Source: Conchocele bisecta (taxonomy: Eukaryota; Mollusca; Bivalvia; Lucinida; Thyasiridae). From it: a stretch of 64,000 nt of DNA. Below the pieces are notes generated by a model. The model made no database searches. It was not told where the DNA came from and was given only the letters and a program-made list of their open reading frames with translations. Each line of letters starts with the position of its first letter. Position 1 is the first letter of the stretch. The position numbers and the translations under genes are program-made. Shown in pieces: positions 34,967 to 45,841 of this stretch. The DNA is taken from contig CM055268.1 in the NCBI GenBank assembly GCA_029237695.1, forward strand, positions 48,688,418 through 48,752,417, given 5' to 3'.

Positions 34967-35390
34967 CTTTCAACACTACAGACCTGTATAGTGTTATTGG
35001 CAAACAGTGTAGATCCAGATGAGCCGGCTCGTGACGAGCCGTCTCATCAGGATCTGCACTGTTTACAAGTAATTTTCATATTTTTAGAACAAAAACACTC
35101 CCTGTTCATAAACGGATGATTGGATTGGTTGCGAAAATAGCATATCAAAATCCATTCCAGTTACTCGGGTGGGGATGGGCTGTGGCTCATGGGTTAAATA
35201 CAGAACTTCAATGCTGAAGGTTGTGAGTTCAAAACCTGCCCTAGGGCATGAAACATATTTGCATAGTACTTCCTTCCCACTGGTCTGTCGCATGGGACTT
35301 GGTCCTGTCCCTGTATGACAGTAGCTGTTGCCGGGACGTTAAACCCCATTCATTTCATTTCCCAGTTACTTATGGATGAAAAGGTCCGAA
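34967..35390. mobile_element. Family M element interrupted by a SINE
   Basis: M sequence runs to CATTCCAGTTACT (35165), is broken by the SINE, and resumes at CCAGTTACTTATGG (35362). Its hairpin GCAGATCCTGATGAG/GAGCCGGCTCGTGACGAG is at about 35010-35065. Confidence 0.7.
35166..35361 (+). mobile_element. tRNA-derived SINE with 9 bp target duplication
   Basis: CCAGTTACT flanks it on both sides (35157-35165 and 35362-35370). The head has an A-box-like TGGCTCATGGG (35183-35193) and a B-box-like GAGTTCAAAAC (about 35225), so it resembles an RNA polymerase III promoter. The tail TTGCCGGGACGTTAAACCCC followed by ATTCATTTCATTTC is a SINE-type 3' end. Confidence 0.8.
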
Positions 35391-35519
35391 TTTATTAGCA
35401 AGCCGTTTACCATATTCGTGAAGTGGCTCCAATGTGGGCTTAGTATATATATGAAGTGTGATAGCTGCACGTTTGCCGCTTTATAGGCAACAGGTTGCAC
35501 TATATCGCTACACCACACT

Positions 35520-35779
35520 ACAGTGGGGTCAGCGCGTAAGTGCACACACGAACGAACACGACAGGTTGGAACCAATGTGTATTTCATGTATAAAAGAAAA
35601 ATGTAAATATTTTTCTGCATTTTTTCTCATTTCGCATCAAAAGTGTATGTTGTTACCACTCAGTTGAACCGTCTCGGCGAGACGGTTCAACTGAGTGGTA
35701 ACAACATACACTTTGGGTGGGTAGCGAACAAACCTGTCGTGTTCGTTCGTGTGTGCACTTACACGCTGACCCCACTGTA
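35520..35779. mobile_element. Family B extended element
   Basis: CAGTGGGGTCAGCGCGTAAG to CTGACCCCACTG, with hairpin R in the middle. It has nearly the same layout as 29602-29861. Confidence 0.85.
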
Positions 35780-36353
35780 CACAGTAAAAATGTGCGTAAT
35801 AGCATTTACACTTCGCGCACTAAGATATAGAAAACAGTTGACGTTCATACTTCGCTATATTGTTATTGAGAGACAATTCTACAATATGACACAAAGTATT
35901 ACCATAAACTTGCCTAATAAAGTGTGTATTAGCAAACTTCTTAGGCCACTCTCCACGATGTAGAAAGTAATCAAATGAACGCTTCAAACGCACATTTGGA
36001 AATATTACTCGGTCACAATTCGTATGTAATGCAGAGTAATGAAATGTACTCATAACTGGACGTGTGAATGTCTTGTGGAGCGTTCGAGTTCGACTACGGT
36101 GTAATCCCTCCTTTAAACAGGAACACTCGGGAAAATATGGATGTTTAACTTAGATGTGGTTCGATGTTATGTATCTCTGATTACAATGACGTTTCATGAT
36201 TGTAAATCACTAGAATATGCCATGAAGCGCTAACATGTCTGATTGACAGTGTACCATCTCCAAACCGGACACCTTGGGAGTTTTTGTGGGGGTTTCGGAT
36301 CTAGAAAGGTTTTTCTGCGACGTTCGTATTATTTCGTGTCGTTTTTGTTTGTA
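35780..36353. other. Non-coding stretch
   Basis: A degraded C half (CTCCAAACCGGACACC) is at about 36255. No gene is supported. Confidence 0.45.
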
Positions 36354-36551
36354 CAGTGAAACCTCTCTAAACCGGACACCCTGTGAGGTACCCAGGGTGT
36401 CCGGCTTAGAGAGGTTTCGCTGCAAATCAGGCATTTGATCATTCTGATTCATAGTTGTGGGACATTTTCACCTGAGATAACTGACCAAGAAACTCATAAA
36501 AATAAGATCATAGCTATGTGTTGGTGTCCGGTTTAGAGAGGTTCCACTGTA
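36354..36551. mobile_element. Family C element and a further C end
   Basis: A complete palindrome at 36354-36422 (CAGTGAAACCTCTCTAAACC), and a lone right end, TGTCCGGTTTAGAGAGGTTC, at about 36526-36551. Confidence 0.7.
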
Positions 36552-36691
36552 TCTTGTCTTCAGCTCCTTCAGAAGCAATATGTATGTCTATATTTAACAC
36601 AATAATCACCCACAAGCAGCATTAGTGCAGTAGAACATGCACTATGAATGAACCCAGAGCTTAGAGCTATATCAGCAAGTCTACGAACGTA

Positions 36692-36994
36692 TACAGTGGG
36701 GTCAGCGTGCAAGTGCACACACGAACGAACACGACAGGTTGGTTCCCTACCCACCCAAAGTGTATGTTGTTACCACTCAGTTGAACCGTCTCGCCGAGAC
36801 GGTTCAACTGAGTGGTAACAACATACATTTTTGATGCGAAATGAGAGAAAATGCAGAAAAATATTTACATTTATTTTGTATACATGAAATACAGTGGGAT
36901 CAGCGTGTAAGTGCACATACGAACGAACACGACAGGTTGGTTCCAACCTGTCGTGTTCGTTCGTGTGTGCACTTACACGTTGACCCCACTGTAT
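36692..36994. mobile_element. Family B compound element
   Basis: An extended B with hairpin R is followed at 36891 by a simple B palindrome. The order is reversed relative to 8652-8953. Confidence 0.8.
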
Positions 36995-37503
36995 ACCTGA
37001 GGTCACTGAAAGAACGGGGCTACCTCCACTACTTTCTCCGTCGAGTATAGCTGGAGAATAATTTATAATTTAGACACGCCATGTGATTTTGTACCTTCGG
37101 ACATCTGCGTAATTTCATTAAATACGTTTACAAAAATTACAATATTTTTCATATATAAAGTCAAAAGTTGACAAAAGTTTCAGAGTGCATGTGGAATTTC
37201 AAAATTGAACCAAAGGTAATTTAAAAATTGAAGGGGAAAATAAGGATCAAAGAATAAATCGTAGACACGATAGAGACGTTTTGTTGGATCTTGACAACGT
37301 TATGAGTACATCCTAATTGGGGCTCATGTCGTACAGCGGATAATCCTCTACTTATCTCCCCTGATCGATGACCCGGAGCATTCTGGGAAACGGGCGTGGC
37401 TCCTGACAAACCCGTAGCTGTTGTTGAATGATCAGTGTAGTCCCTGATCCGTTTCCCTGATCGAAAGCTCACTGATCGGTGACTGTTGAATGGTACAGAC
37501 CCT
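36995..37503. other. Non-coding stretch with one dispersed repeat
   Basis: 37072-37205 matches the repeat at 28956. The rest has no recognisable content. Confidence 0.45.
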
Positions 37504-37767
37504 CACCAGTAGCATATGTCACCAAATTTTCAAAGTATGCTTATCTTGCTAAGTACACTTTGAGGGAGAAATGTTCAATTTAAGACTAAATTTATTAATT
37601 TTTATTATACTAAATTTATTACATTATCACAGCCAAAATAATTATTATGCATATTTTTAATCATCACATATATGCAGTCGTTACTTCTAACTGAAATAAT
37701 GCATTTCGGGAAAAATAAATGATTACTCCCTCAAAGTATGCTTAGCAATGTTGATGAAACTGCTGTA
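37504..37767. mobile_element. Family J MITE
   Basis: CAGTAGCATATGTCACC and TTGATGAAACTGCTG type ends, with AAGTACACTTTGAGGGAG and CTCCCTCAAAGTATGCTTAG inside. Confidence 0.75.
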
Positions 37768-37806
37768 TAAATATAACAATGGCATATGTTTAAATCACAC
37801 CAATAT

Positions 37807-38050
37807 GTGGCTGTGACTGGAGAAATTGGGCATACGGGTTTTGCGATCAGTGTAGATCCAGATCAGCCTGTGCATTAGCACAGTCTGGTCAGGATCTGCA
37901 CTGTTGCCATTCCATCAATGAAACACCGGTCGTGGTACTATCAAACAATATAGACCGTTATCAGGCTAGATGAGTGTGATATTTGATCAGTCGTTGCATT
38001 GTTCACAAATCCCATATGCCCTATTTCGCCATTCCTTGCCATATATCGGA
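37807..38050. repeat. Family L element, about 240 bp
   Basis: TGTGGCTGTGACTGGAGAAA at the left and a weak inverted counterpart (CCATATGCCCTATTTC) at the right. The central GTAGATCCAGATCAGCCTGT and CTGGTCAGGATCTGCAC form a hairpin. Confidence 0.6.
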
Positions 38051-38128
38051 ATACACCCATTTGGATTACAATGACAAATTCAATCGCGGCTATTTCTTTC
38101 TCATTGCTGTCACATGTGTCGGGTCTGT

Positions 38129-38340
38129 GGAACGCCAACTCTACATAAACTGAACTAAATAATGCTAGCTAGCTCCAAATGAATTAGAAACTCTTCAAAT
38201 GATTTGGAGCTAGCTTTACATATTTAATGCTAGCTGCAATTATTTAGAATCTACATAAACTCAAATAATTATTGCTAGCTCTAGCATTAAATATTTAGAA
38301 CTAGCATTAATTATTTGAATTCATGTAGACATGGCGTTCC
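38129..38340. mobile_element. MITE with GGAACGCCA ends and AT-rich nested hairpins
   Basis: GGAACGCCAACTCTACAT and ATGTAGACATGGCGTTCC are inverted ends. The interior repeats GCTAGCT-centred motifs with ATTATTTAGA and AAATATTTAGA. It is single copy in this window. Confidence 0.75.
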
Positions 38341-38412
38341 ATTACCTGGTTTCATATTCCGTCACGGTAACACTGTATACTCATAGGCGGCTGACGTGGT
38401 AATATAATAATA

Positions 38413-38722
38413 TTTATCCCGTCAACACAGTGCGTATGTGCCATGAAACACGGTGCCGTGAAACACTTTTTGATATCCTGTCAATACGACATAATCACTG
38501 CGTATGAATATGTGCGGTGGCTGGGGTTATTTTTATTGCATTTTGAAGCTATTTGTAGCTGTTGACGGGATAAATAGAATAGTAGGTTAGTGCCACGAAT
38601 GGGAAAAAAATATCTGACGCGGCACGGAAACGGGATGTGCTCGGCAGAGCCTCGCCCATCCCGTTTCCTAAGCCTTGCCAGATATTTGTTTCCCATTCAC
38701 GGCACTAACCTACTATTCTCTA
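38413..38722. mobile_element. Family D element, full length
   Basis: TTATCCCGTCAACACAGTGC ... GTTGACGGGATAA (inverted ends), followed at once by the hairpin GAATAGTAGGTTAGTGCC ... GGCACTAACCTACTATTCTC. Confidence 0.85.
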
Positions 38723-40015
38723 TAACACATCGTGTTATGTTTATGTGGGAAAGAAAGACATGTGAGTGTGTACCTAAGAAGATCTGCAATATATCATCGA
38801 AAATATCTACAACATTTACGATATTTTCTGATATTTACGAATTCTATTCCGCATTTGCTCTGAACATGTCATACACTTTCGACGTCACTTGTATTATTAC
38901 AGAAAATATCACGGGTTCTGTAAATAATTTTCAATAAAAATCGCACTTTTTCGTACACCTGTACACAATCACATGTTCCGTCTCGTATATATATAGTCGT
39001 GCACTAGTAATACATTGTATTTAAACATGTTTTTGTTTTCTATATGTCTAAAACAGTACATCATACAGTCCCGTTACCAAGGCGATCACGGATGAGTATA
39101 ATTACTATACTGTCTTAGATTGTTGGTCGGCTTTGTAACTGTATTAACGTAGTAGGTCATATATATATACACTTGACTTCAATGATAATGTCTTCATAAG
39201 AGTGATGTGATATAAGAATATAACATATGTGAATATTGTCTTGTTACTGTATACTATAAGGAGCATTGAGTTGCCATCTCCGCCATCTTTGTATGTACAA
39301 GCCATCGTACAGTTTCACCACTTCGTCCGTTTGACACATACAGCAAATAATATGACAGTAAACCAAATAAAATTTAGTGCAATACATAATAGACAGATAT
39401 GACAACGGCAAGCTATAAATATTATGCCAGCAAACAAAAGATGAGCTATCTGAGCATTTCTCCCATCAATCTCAAAATAAAGTTTGATGTGTCAACTTTT
39501 TAATCTGATGCACATCCTATGTTAGTGTACACATTACCCACAGGTAAAACTATATGTCACTGGTTTTGATAGCTAATAAAAGAGTACAGTAGCGGGTATA
39601 TATGGTATGTGTTGTGTGGTTTGCCAGGTAAAAGCCATACACTGTGCGATTTTCTGTGCATGAAGCTATTTATAATGGTGGTTCATGAAGTTAAAAACAC
39701 ATTTACGAAGCAATTATCTTTGAATCAAACGATGATCAAGTATAGAACGGACCCTTAATCAAATGCAATGTATGATTAGTGCAAGACTACTTACAGTTTT
39801 GTATTTCCATGTCCACAACAGTAAATCATAGCATCCGTCACCAATACAAGCTGACGACACGTTAGTACACAGTCGAACCTCTCTAAACCGGACTCGGATG
39901 CATGTTAGTTGTACCTAACTTTGACATGTTCATTGCCATTCACCTCCAATGATAATGTATGTTCATGATCGCAAAGCATCAACGCGTGTCTTGAAGTAGT
40001 AATGGTCGGTTTTTA
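38723..40015. other. Mostly unique non-coding stretch
   Basis: 38760-38950 is an inverted, degraded copy of the 28956 repeat; 39275-39350 matches 3990-4080; a C end is at about 39872. No gene is supported. Confidence 0.5.
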
Positions 40016-40085
40016 CAGTGGAACCTCTCTAAACCGGACACCATGGGAACCTCCCAGGGTGTCCGGTTTAGAGAGGTTCCAATGT
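40016..40085. mobile_element. Family C palindromic element
   Basis: CAGTGGAACCTCTCTAAACC and GGTGTCCGGTTTAGAGAGGT pair across about 10 bp. Confidence 0.85.
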
Positions 40086-40197
40086 GCTATCATTTACCAA
40101 GTTTGTAGATCTGCAGTTAACAGCAAGTATCATATGACGCATTTCGCCAGTCATAGTCGTACACTGTCGATACAGATACGTTAGTGTCACAACTGGC

Positions 40198-40560
40198 ATG
40201 TGGCTGTGACGGTTGAAATGGGGCTTTTGGGGTATGTGACCAATGCCGCTCCTGATAAAATTTCACATTTCTATAGCCTGATAACGAGCTGTTTTAATTG
40301 TTAGAAGCGTGACGGATGTTTCATTGACGTAATGGCGAACAGTGTATGGCGGCGTTTCATGAGGACGAGGGCCGTAACTAAGTCGGTAGAATTTGTGGCC
40401 CAAACATAGTGTGCATTGCAAAACAATAAACTATGTTTAAACTGAACAATGCATATCCTGATCACACTGTGCGGATGCACATGCTGATCAGGGTCTACAC
40501 TGATCGCAAAACACATAAGCCCAATTTCTCCAATCACAGCCTCATATTATGGTACACTGA
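40198..40560. repeat. Family L element, diverged
   Basis: CATGTGGCTGTGACGGTTGA at the left, GATCAGGGTCTACACTGATC near the right, and CCAATCACAGCC as the inverted end. The interior is longer than in other copies. Confidence 0.55.
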
Positions 40561-41458
40561 TTCAAACGTCACTTCGTCCTTTTGCGCGTGCCGTGAAGCG
40601 ATCAGTAACGCCATTACGTCGTGCAACAATACCGCAACGTCCGGCGATCACATCCCGTCGTCGACAGCAACAATTGGGTTCAAGCGGTTGGATGACAATG
40701 ATCCATGACAACGACGCTTGTCGATTAATTCCGGAAGTTCAATAACATCTGGGACGGGTTCACGGTGTAAACTTCAGTTCTCAGCGCGTAATAACCCGGC
40801 AACATCTTCATTATCGACGCTAATTGATTTACTGACGGATCACAGTGACATGCTTGCTTTTTATCAGAGACGTCGAGAGATCCTTGATTGTTTATCTCCA
40901 GCAGACTGAACGCAGGACGTGAGAGCGTTCTGTGTATTCCTGAAACAGTTTCGGTCGGCGAATTATAATCGCCCGATTACATCTAACTGGAAAAGAATTC
41001 CAATTTTAAAATCACTCCTCTAATTATATTGATTGGGTCAATTTTCATTTTGAAAGCACCAGAGGTGTCAGCGTAGGGCTGATGTTAATCTTGACAAAGG
41101 CTTGAATTTGATACAATTCTTGATAAAGGCCTAGCATTGGTGTAATTCATAATAACGCCTTGGTATGGCCAGATATTTGATGGGCAACTTTATTGAACAT
41201 TTGTATCGCACCTGTCCCTTTGGATTATTAGTGATTGTATACGTGGCACGATGAATTATACTACATGTGTATATCATCCGTCCTATTACTTTTGTTTTAA
41301 TAGTATATACAGTGGAACCTCTCTAAACCGAGCACCAAGAAAACACATCATGGTAATCTTATTTTGATGAGCGTCTTGGTCATTTATATCAGATGATAAT
41401 GTCTGTTTGTGATCGCACATCACACAACTATGGCTCAGAATGATCAATTGCCTGAATT
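40561..41458. other. Non-coding stretch upstream of carboxylesterase exon 2
   Basis: No coding motif. A lone C end, CAGTGGAACCTCTCTAAACC, is at about 41310. Confidence 0.45.
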
Positions 41459-41525
41459 ACAATGACACCTCTCTAAGCCGGATACCCTGGGGGACCTCCC
41501 AGGGTGTCCGGTTTAGAGAGGTTTC
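41459..41525. mobile_element. Family C palindromic element, 21 bp before exon 2
   Basis: AATGACACCTCTCTAAGCCG mirrored by GGTGTCCGGTTTAGAGAGGT. It ends just upstream of the exon 2 acceptor (AG at 41545-41546). Confidence 0.8.
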
Positions 41526-41546
41526 AATATGACCCAATCGTTGTAG

Positions 41547-41691
41547 GGAAACAAACACCGGTCCATGCCAGTCCTACTGTTTGTTCACGGTGGTTCCTAC
41601 CAGAACGGCATGGGCGCCATGTTTGACGGCAGTATCCTAGCAACGCACGGCATCGTCGTCGTCACCTTGAACTACAGGCTCGGTCCGCTAG
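41547..41691 (+). CDS. Type-B carboxylesterase, internal exon 2 (oxyanion loop)
   Basis: 145 bp, phase 0 in and phase 1 out. Acceptor TCGTTGTAG; donor GTAACG at 41692. The peptide is GNKHRS then [44 protein letters not shown] is the oxyanion-hole HGG motif and [13 protein letters not shown] the strand and loop that follow it in this family. The Met at 41565 is internal, not a start. Mobile elements sit close on both sides: C ends 21 bp upstream and an H-companion element starts about 25-30 bp after the donor. Confidence 0.92.
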
Positions 41692-41717
41692 GTAACGATT
41701 CACATACTTCCATACAT

Positions 41718-41925
41718 AATTCCAGCACAAAAATATTTACACAATTCCCTAACATTTGATTGGCCCGTAGCAAGTCTCTGTCCAAAATGTATATCCCAGT
41801 AAACTCCCACGCCGAACTACTTTCCGTAACCGTGAGGCGCAGTTAAAATAAATCTTAAAAAAAACGGAAAATAAACACATTTTCTTGATGAATTTATTTC
41901 AAATGCTGGAATTATAAGGAATGAA
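41718..41925. mobile_element. Family H companion element, inverted
   Basis: ATAATTCCAGCACAAAAATA to AAATGCTGGAATTATAAGG; reverse orientation of 28064-28262. It lies entirely in the 1.2 kb intron after exon 2. Confidence 0.8.
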
Positions 41926-42155
41926 TGGCCTTTTTTTTGGAATTTATCGGGGATATAAATTTGGAAAAGTCGCGGGAATACTGGACAAGACCTTAAAAAT
42001 TTACAATTTTAAAAAAAAAAAATAAAAAAAAATAAATATTTTGTTTTTCTTTTTTTTTTCGAAAATGGTAATTTTTAATCGCTTCGTCCAGTATTCCCGC
42101 GAATTTTCCAAGTCTATACCCCGATAAATTCCAAAAAAAGGCCATTCATTCCTAT
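41926..42155. mobile_element. Family H palindrome
   Basis: GAATGAATGGCCTTTTTTTT ... GGAATACTGGACAAG is mirrored by GTCCAGTATTCCCGCGAA ... GGCCATTCATTCCT, with an A/T-rich loop. Confidence 0.8.
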
Positions 42156-42166
42156 TACACCATCGC

Positions 42167-42370
42167 CTGCGCTAATATTGCCAATATTTGTCAATTGTTT
42201 GACTTCAAAATACTTGAATATTGTGTTTTAAATCAAGCAGATTGATTTACAGGGCCTGAGCTGTGCTACAGCTCAGGCTCAGTCAATCAGACTGCTTGAT
42301 TGAGAGTTGAGATTGCCAATATATGTTCAAAAACGTTGGCACTATGACAAGTTTAACGCAGGCGGCGGTG
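42167..42370. mobile_element. Family N element
   Basis: CACCATCGCCTGCGCTAATA and the inverted AACGCAGGCGGCGGTG ends, with a centre of CCTGAGCTGTGCTACAGCTC. Confidence 0.7.
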
Positions 42371-42498
42371 TATCACATATGTTCTGTCTACTCCGCTGAA
42401 CATGATGATAAGACATGTTATCAGACAACTGATCTAATATGTCTGCAACTGTGATATATACAGTTTTCACATATATTATATAGGGTTGGAATGGTACT

Positions 42499-42723
42499 GG
42501 GGCCCGTTTCGCTAATCTTCGTACGACTAAAATGTTCGTAAGTGCAAATTTAGGATCTTCTGGAAATTTCAATTGATGGATTTACATTTATTGAGCATAG
42601 GCTCAATAAATGTAAATCCAATAATTGTTTACAAGAAAATATTGTTAATTTGAAATTTACAGACTATCATAATTTTGTACTTACGAACATTTTAGTCGTA
42701 CGAAATTTAGTGAAACGGGCCCC
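42499..42723. mobile_element. Family A MITE
   Basis: GGGGCCCGTTTCGCTAATCT and GTACGAAATTTAGTGAAACG ends. A central GAGCATAGGCTC hairpin is also present. It lies in the intron before exon 3. Confidence 0.8.
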
Positions 42724-42908
42724 TGATGTCTTTATCTATAATTTCCAAATAAGATTTGATTGCGCATGAGAATCGTCTCTTGGAGACGATTATCACGTGT
42801 GGCCAAAATATGTTGCAAAAAATAAAATAAATTTAAGAAAAGAAAACTTCAGACGACAATATTCATTTCCCGCTTTCTAACGGCCAATGATATTGCTTGC
42901 ACCACCAG

Positions 42909-43094
42909 GGTTCATGTCGGCTGCGGATGGCGTTATCACCGGAAACTACGGATTGCTCGACATGGTCCAGGCGCTCAGATGGATCCAAGAGAATATCGCC
43001 CATTTCCATGGCGACCCGCGTCACGTGACCATAGACGGGCACAGCGCCGGCGGCTGCAGTGTTGGACTACTTCTGATGTCTCCCTTAGCTAAAG
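42909..43094 (+). CDS. Type-B carboxylesterase, internal exon 3 (GHSAGG nucleophile elbow)
   Basis: 186 bp, phase 1 in and, as interpreted here, phase 1 out. Acceptor TTGCACCACCAG. Joined to exon 2 it reads YRLGPLGFMSAADGVITGNY, then GLLDMVQALRWIQENIAHF, GDPRHVTIDGHSAGGCSVG and LLLMSPLAKG. G-H-S-A-G-G holds the catalytic Ser, with His where many homologues have Glu. To join exon 4 in frame (...LAKG-LFTRVIQQSG) the exon must end after AAAG at 43094 and the intron must begin GCAGGT, a GC-AG intron. The nearby GT at 43099 would throw exon 4 out of frame. Confidence 0.9.
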
Positions 43095-43157
43095 GCAGGT
43101 AACTCACTTACCTTACGCTGTTACCATCCTCGCTGTGTCTTCGATTCCGTCCTTATA

Positions 43158-43412
43158 CAGTGGGGTCAGCGTGTAAGTGCACACACGAATGAACACGACA
43201 GGTTGGTTCGCTACCCACCCAAAGTGTATGTTGTTACCACTCAGTTGAACCGTCTCGCCGAGACGGTTCAACTGAGTGGTAACAACATACACTTTTGATG
43301 CGAAACGAGAAAAAATGCAGAAAAATATTTACATTTCCTTTTATACATGACATACAGTGGGGTCAGCGTGTAAGTGCACACACGAACGAACACGACAGGT
43401 CGGTTCCAACTG
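43158..43412. mobile_element. Family B extended element
   Basis: CAGTGGGGTCAGCGTGTAAG, hairpin R, spacer, then a second, same-orientation B left half ending ACACGACAGGTCGG. The outer palindrome is therefore incomplete. Confidence 0.75.
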
Positions 43413-43845
43413 TCAAGGCATGTAACTCAATACATTCACTGTAGTTAGTTTCGCTTCAACCGTTCAAGTGTCAGCGGCAATGTGGTTCCCCCTTGAGATA
43501 ATTCACATTGGTCCTAATTTCGACCACCGATGTGCTAAACCCCTATTAACGCTGACGAATTACACTCCAGATTCTGCTGGCAGACATGATGTATTTGTTA
43601 TGGGATTCCTGTCTGCAAAGCTGACTTATTGAAAAAAAAATTAAATACAATCGAAATATACATTCCAGCGAGATTGTTCAGCATATTGATTTAGTCATAA
43701 CCATATAGTTATTCAATGTAATTGTTCACATGCTGCAAATGTTGCCACAACTGTGCTATGCCTTTTACGAAACCGTTAGACAAAGTGTCTTAAACAGTAA
43801 TTTATAACATTCTCAAAACGCTTTGACAACGCTGTAACACCAGAT
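43413..43845. other. Intronic non-coding stretch
   Basis: No gene or repeat recognised. Confidence 0.4.
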
Positions 43846-44080
43846 GGCCGTTTCACTAAACTTCGTACGACTAAAATGTTCGTAAGTGAAAAATTATGAT
43901 AGTCTGTAAAGTTTACATCAACAATATGTTCTTGTAAACAATTAATGGATTTACATTTATTGAGCATAGGCTGCATATGCAGCCTATGCTCAATAAATGT
44001 AAATCCATCAATTGAAATTTCCAGACTATCCTAAATTTGCACTTACGAACATTAAGTCGTACGAAGTGAAACGTGCCCCA
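43846..44080. mobile_element. Family A MITE, symmetric form
   Basis: GGCCGTTTCACTAAACTTCG and TCGTACGAAGTGAAACG ends. The central hairpin pairs TTATTGAGCATAGGCTGCAT with its complement. Confidence 0.8.
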
Positions 44081-44616
44081 GCTGTATACGGTTTTGCAAC
44101 GTTTTAACAAAAGGCGCCTCCACTTACAATGTACTGACCAACAGTCAACCACGTCCCTATTGCTATTTTTGGTAACATTGCCACCATATGCTAATAACAT
44201 ATCAGAATGGAACTCTATATTAGCACGTGGTCTCGATGTATTCATGAATGTTGTATACTCGTTGTCAACCTGGCCGTTGTGTCATATGACCTTTTGCATT
44301 TGCGAGGGAAAAAAAAACAACACGTTAACCCTTACTACGCTGAATTAAATGTTGTCGTCTGCTGGAAATGTTTTATTTTCACTATTTCTCGACAAAAACC
44401 TGGTTTTGACAGCACATGAGAATCGTCTCCAGTGGAGACGATTCTCATGTGCTGTCAATACCAGTTTTTAGTTAAGAATTTAAGCAAAAATGAAAAACAG
44501 CAGACGGCAATTTTCGTCAACAGCGTAGGAAGAGTTAAGCATTGTTCATTATGTATCCTAGTAGTATACTTATCAACAGCCATTTGTTTAATTTACCATT
44601 TATTGCTTGAAATGTA
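44081..44616. other. Intronic stretch with a perfect hairpin at about 44409-44455
   Basis: TTGACAGCACATGAGAATCG pairs with its complement across CTCCAGTGGAG. A shorter relative (GAGAATCGTCTC/GAGACGATT) is at about 42771-42792. No gene is supported. Confidence 0.55.
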
Positions 44617-45808
44617 ATGGGGGATCGTATCTAGTTATTTCCCTTTTCCAATCTATTTATAGAAATCCGGTCCTATCGTTTATTTTAGCGTTTACTTTTT
44701 ACTGAATAGTGTAAAAATTAAAACAGCGAACAGGGTAGACCAAGATCAGACTGCACAAATGTGCAGTCTGATCTGAGTCTACACGGTTTGCAATACAATT
44801 AATATGTGCAGACTGTGCAGATATGTAGGGCAACCTGGATCAACACTACTGTCTGTTCCACGTTTTGCTGCCGACGAACTTTTGGCTATTAAACACATTA
44901 CATCTAAAACATATTTAAATGTAAGTACTTTTTCATCAATAACAAAAAAAGTCACCCTCCCAATTTTTTTTCATTCGATAACATTCCATAAAATATTTAT
45001 TTTATTGTGAAAAAACGATTTTCCTATGGGAATTTAACATGGGACACACAACTTTTGGAAATTGACTCCTAAATCTGGTTAGATAGATTGGAAATGATGT
45101 AAATAAGAAAGCAAAAGTTAGATTTTGAAAAATCGGTCCACAAATAAAAGATTATTTAAACAAAAAACTATTTTTAGACACCATGTTAAATTCCCATAGA
45201 AAAATATCGTTTTCGCAATAAAATCAATATTTGATGGGATTTCATCGAATGACTTTTTTGTTATTGATGAAAAAGCACTTACATTTAAATATAGTTTAGA
45301 CTGAATGTGTTTAATAGCCAAAAGTTCGTCGCCAGAAAATGTGAAACAGACAGTAGTGGAAAACACTATAACACTATTGCTCCTTTTGCAAACAATTCCT
45401 GCTACACTCGCACTTGCTACAAGCAATAATGCCATAAACTATACAATTTGGACCGGATTGCTATAAATAAATTCAATATAGGAATGAATGGCCTTTTTGT
45501 GGAATTTATCGGGGTATTAACTTGGAAAAGTCGCGGGAATACTGGACGAAGGCCGAAAAATGCCATTCATTCCTTATAATTCCAGCATTTGAAATAAATT
45601 CATCAAGAAAATGTGTTTATTTTCCGTTTTCTTCAGAATTATTTTAACTGCACCTGACGGTTACGGAAAGTAGATCGGCGTGGGAGTTTACTGGGATATA
45701 CATTTTGGACAGAGACTTGCTACGGGCCAATCAAATGTTAGGGAATTGTGTAAATATTTTTGTGCTGGAATTATAGGGAGATAACTATCTACGATCCCTC
45801 ATTGCACA
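44617..45808. mobile_element. Family P element carrying families F and H
   Basis: Outer ends GGGGGATCGTATCTAGTTAT and AGATAACTATCTACGATCCC are inverted. Inside lie an F copy (44846-45358, TACTGTCTGTTCCACG ... GAAACAGACAGTAG), an H fragment and its companion (45478-45775). Compared with the 315 bp P copy at 5562, these are later insertions or captures. The right end is 34 bp upstream of exon 4. Confidence 0.75.
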
Positions 45809-45841
45809 AAGATTCACAATGAAATGCCCATATCATTGCAG

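Larger units (their letters stand above)
7694..41546 (+). other. Carboxylesterase intron, about 33.9 kb, filled with mobile elements
   Basis: The exon on the left ends ...NIYLPR and the one on the right begins [16 protein letters not shown]. In this family those two segments are adjacent, so no exon needs to lie between. The intron runs from GTAAGT (7694) to TTGTAG (41546), phase 0. It contains two LINE relics, an LTR element and dozens of foldback elements, annotated separately. Confidence 0.8.

Noticed and set aside
43098..43100. Ordinary GT donor for exon 3
   Set aside because: It puts exon 4 out of frame with early stops, whereas the GC donor at 43095 gives a perfect family match. RNA data would decide.
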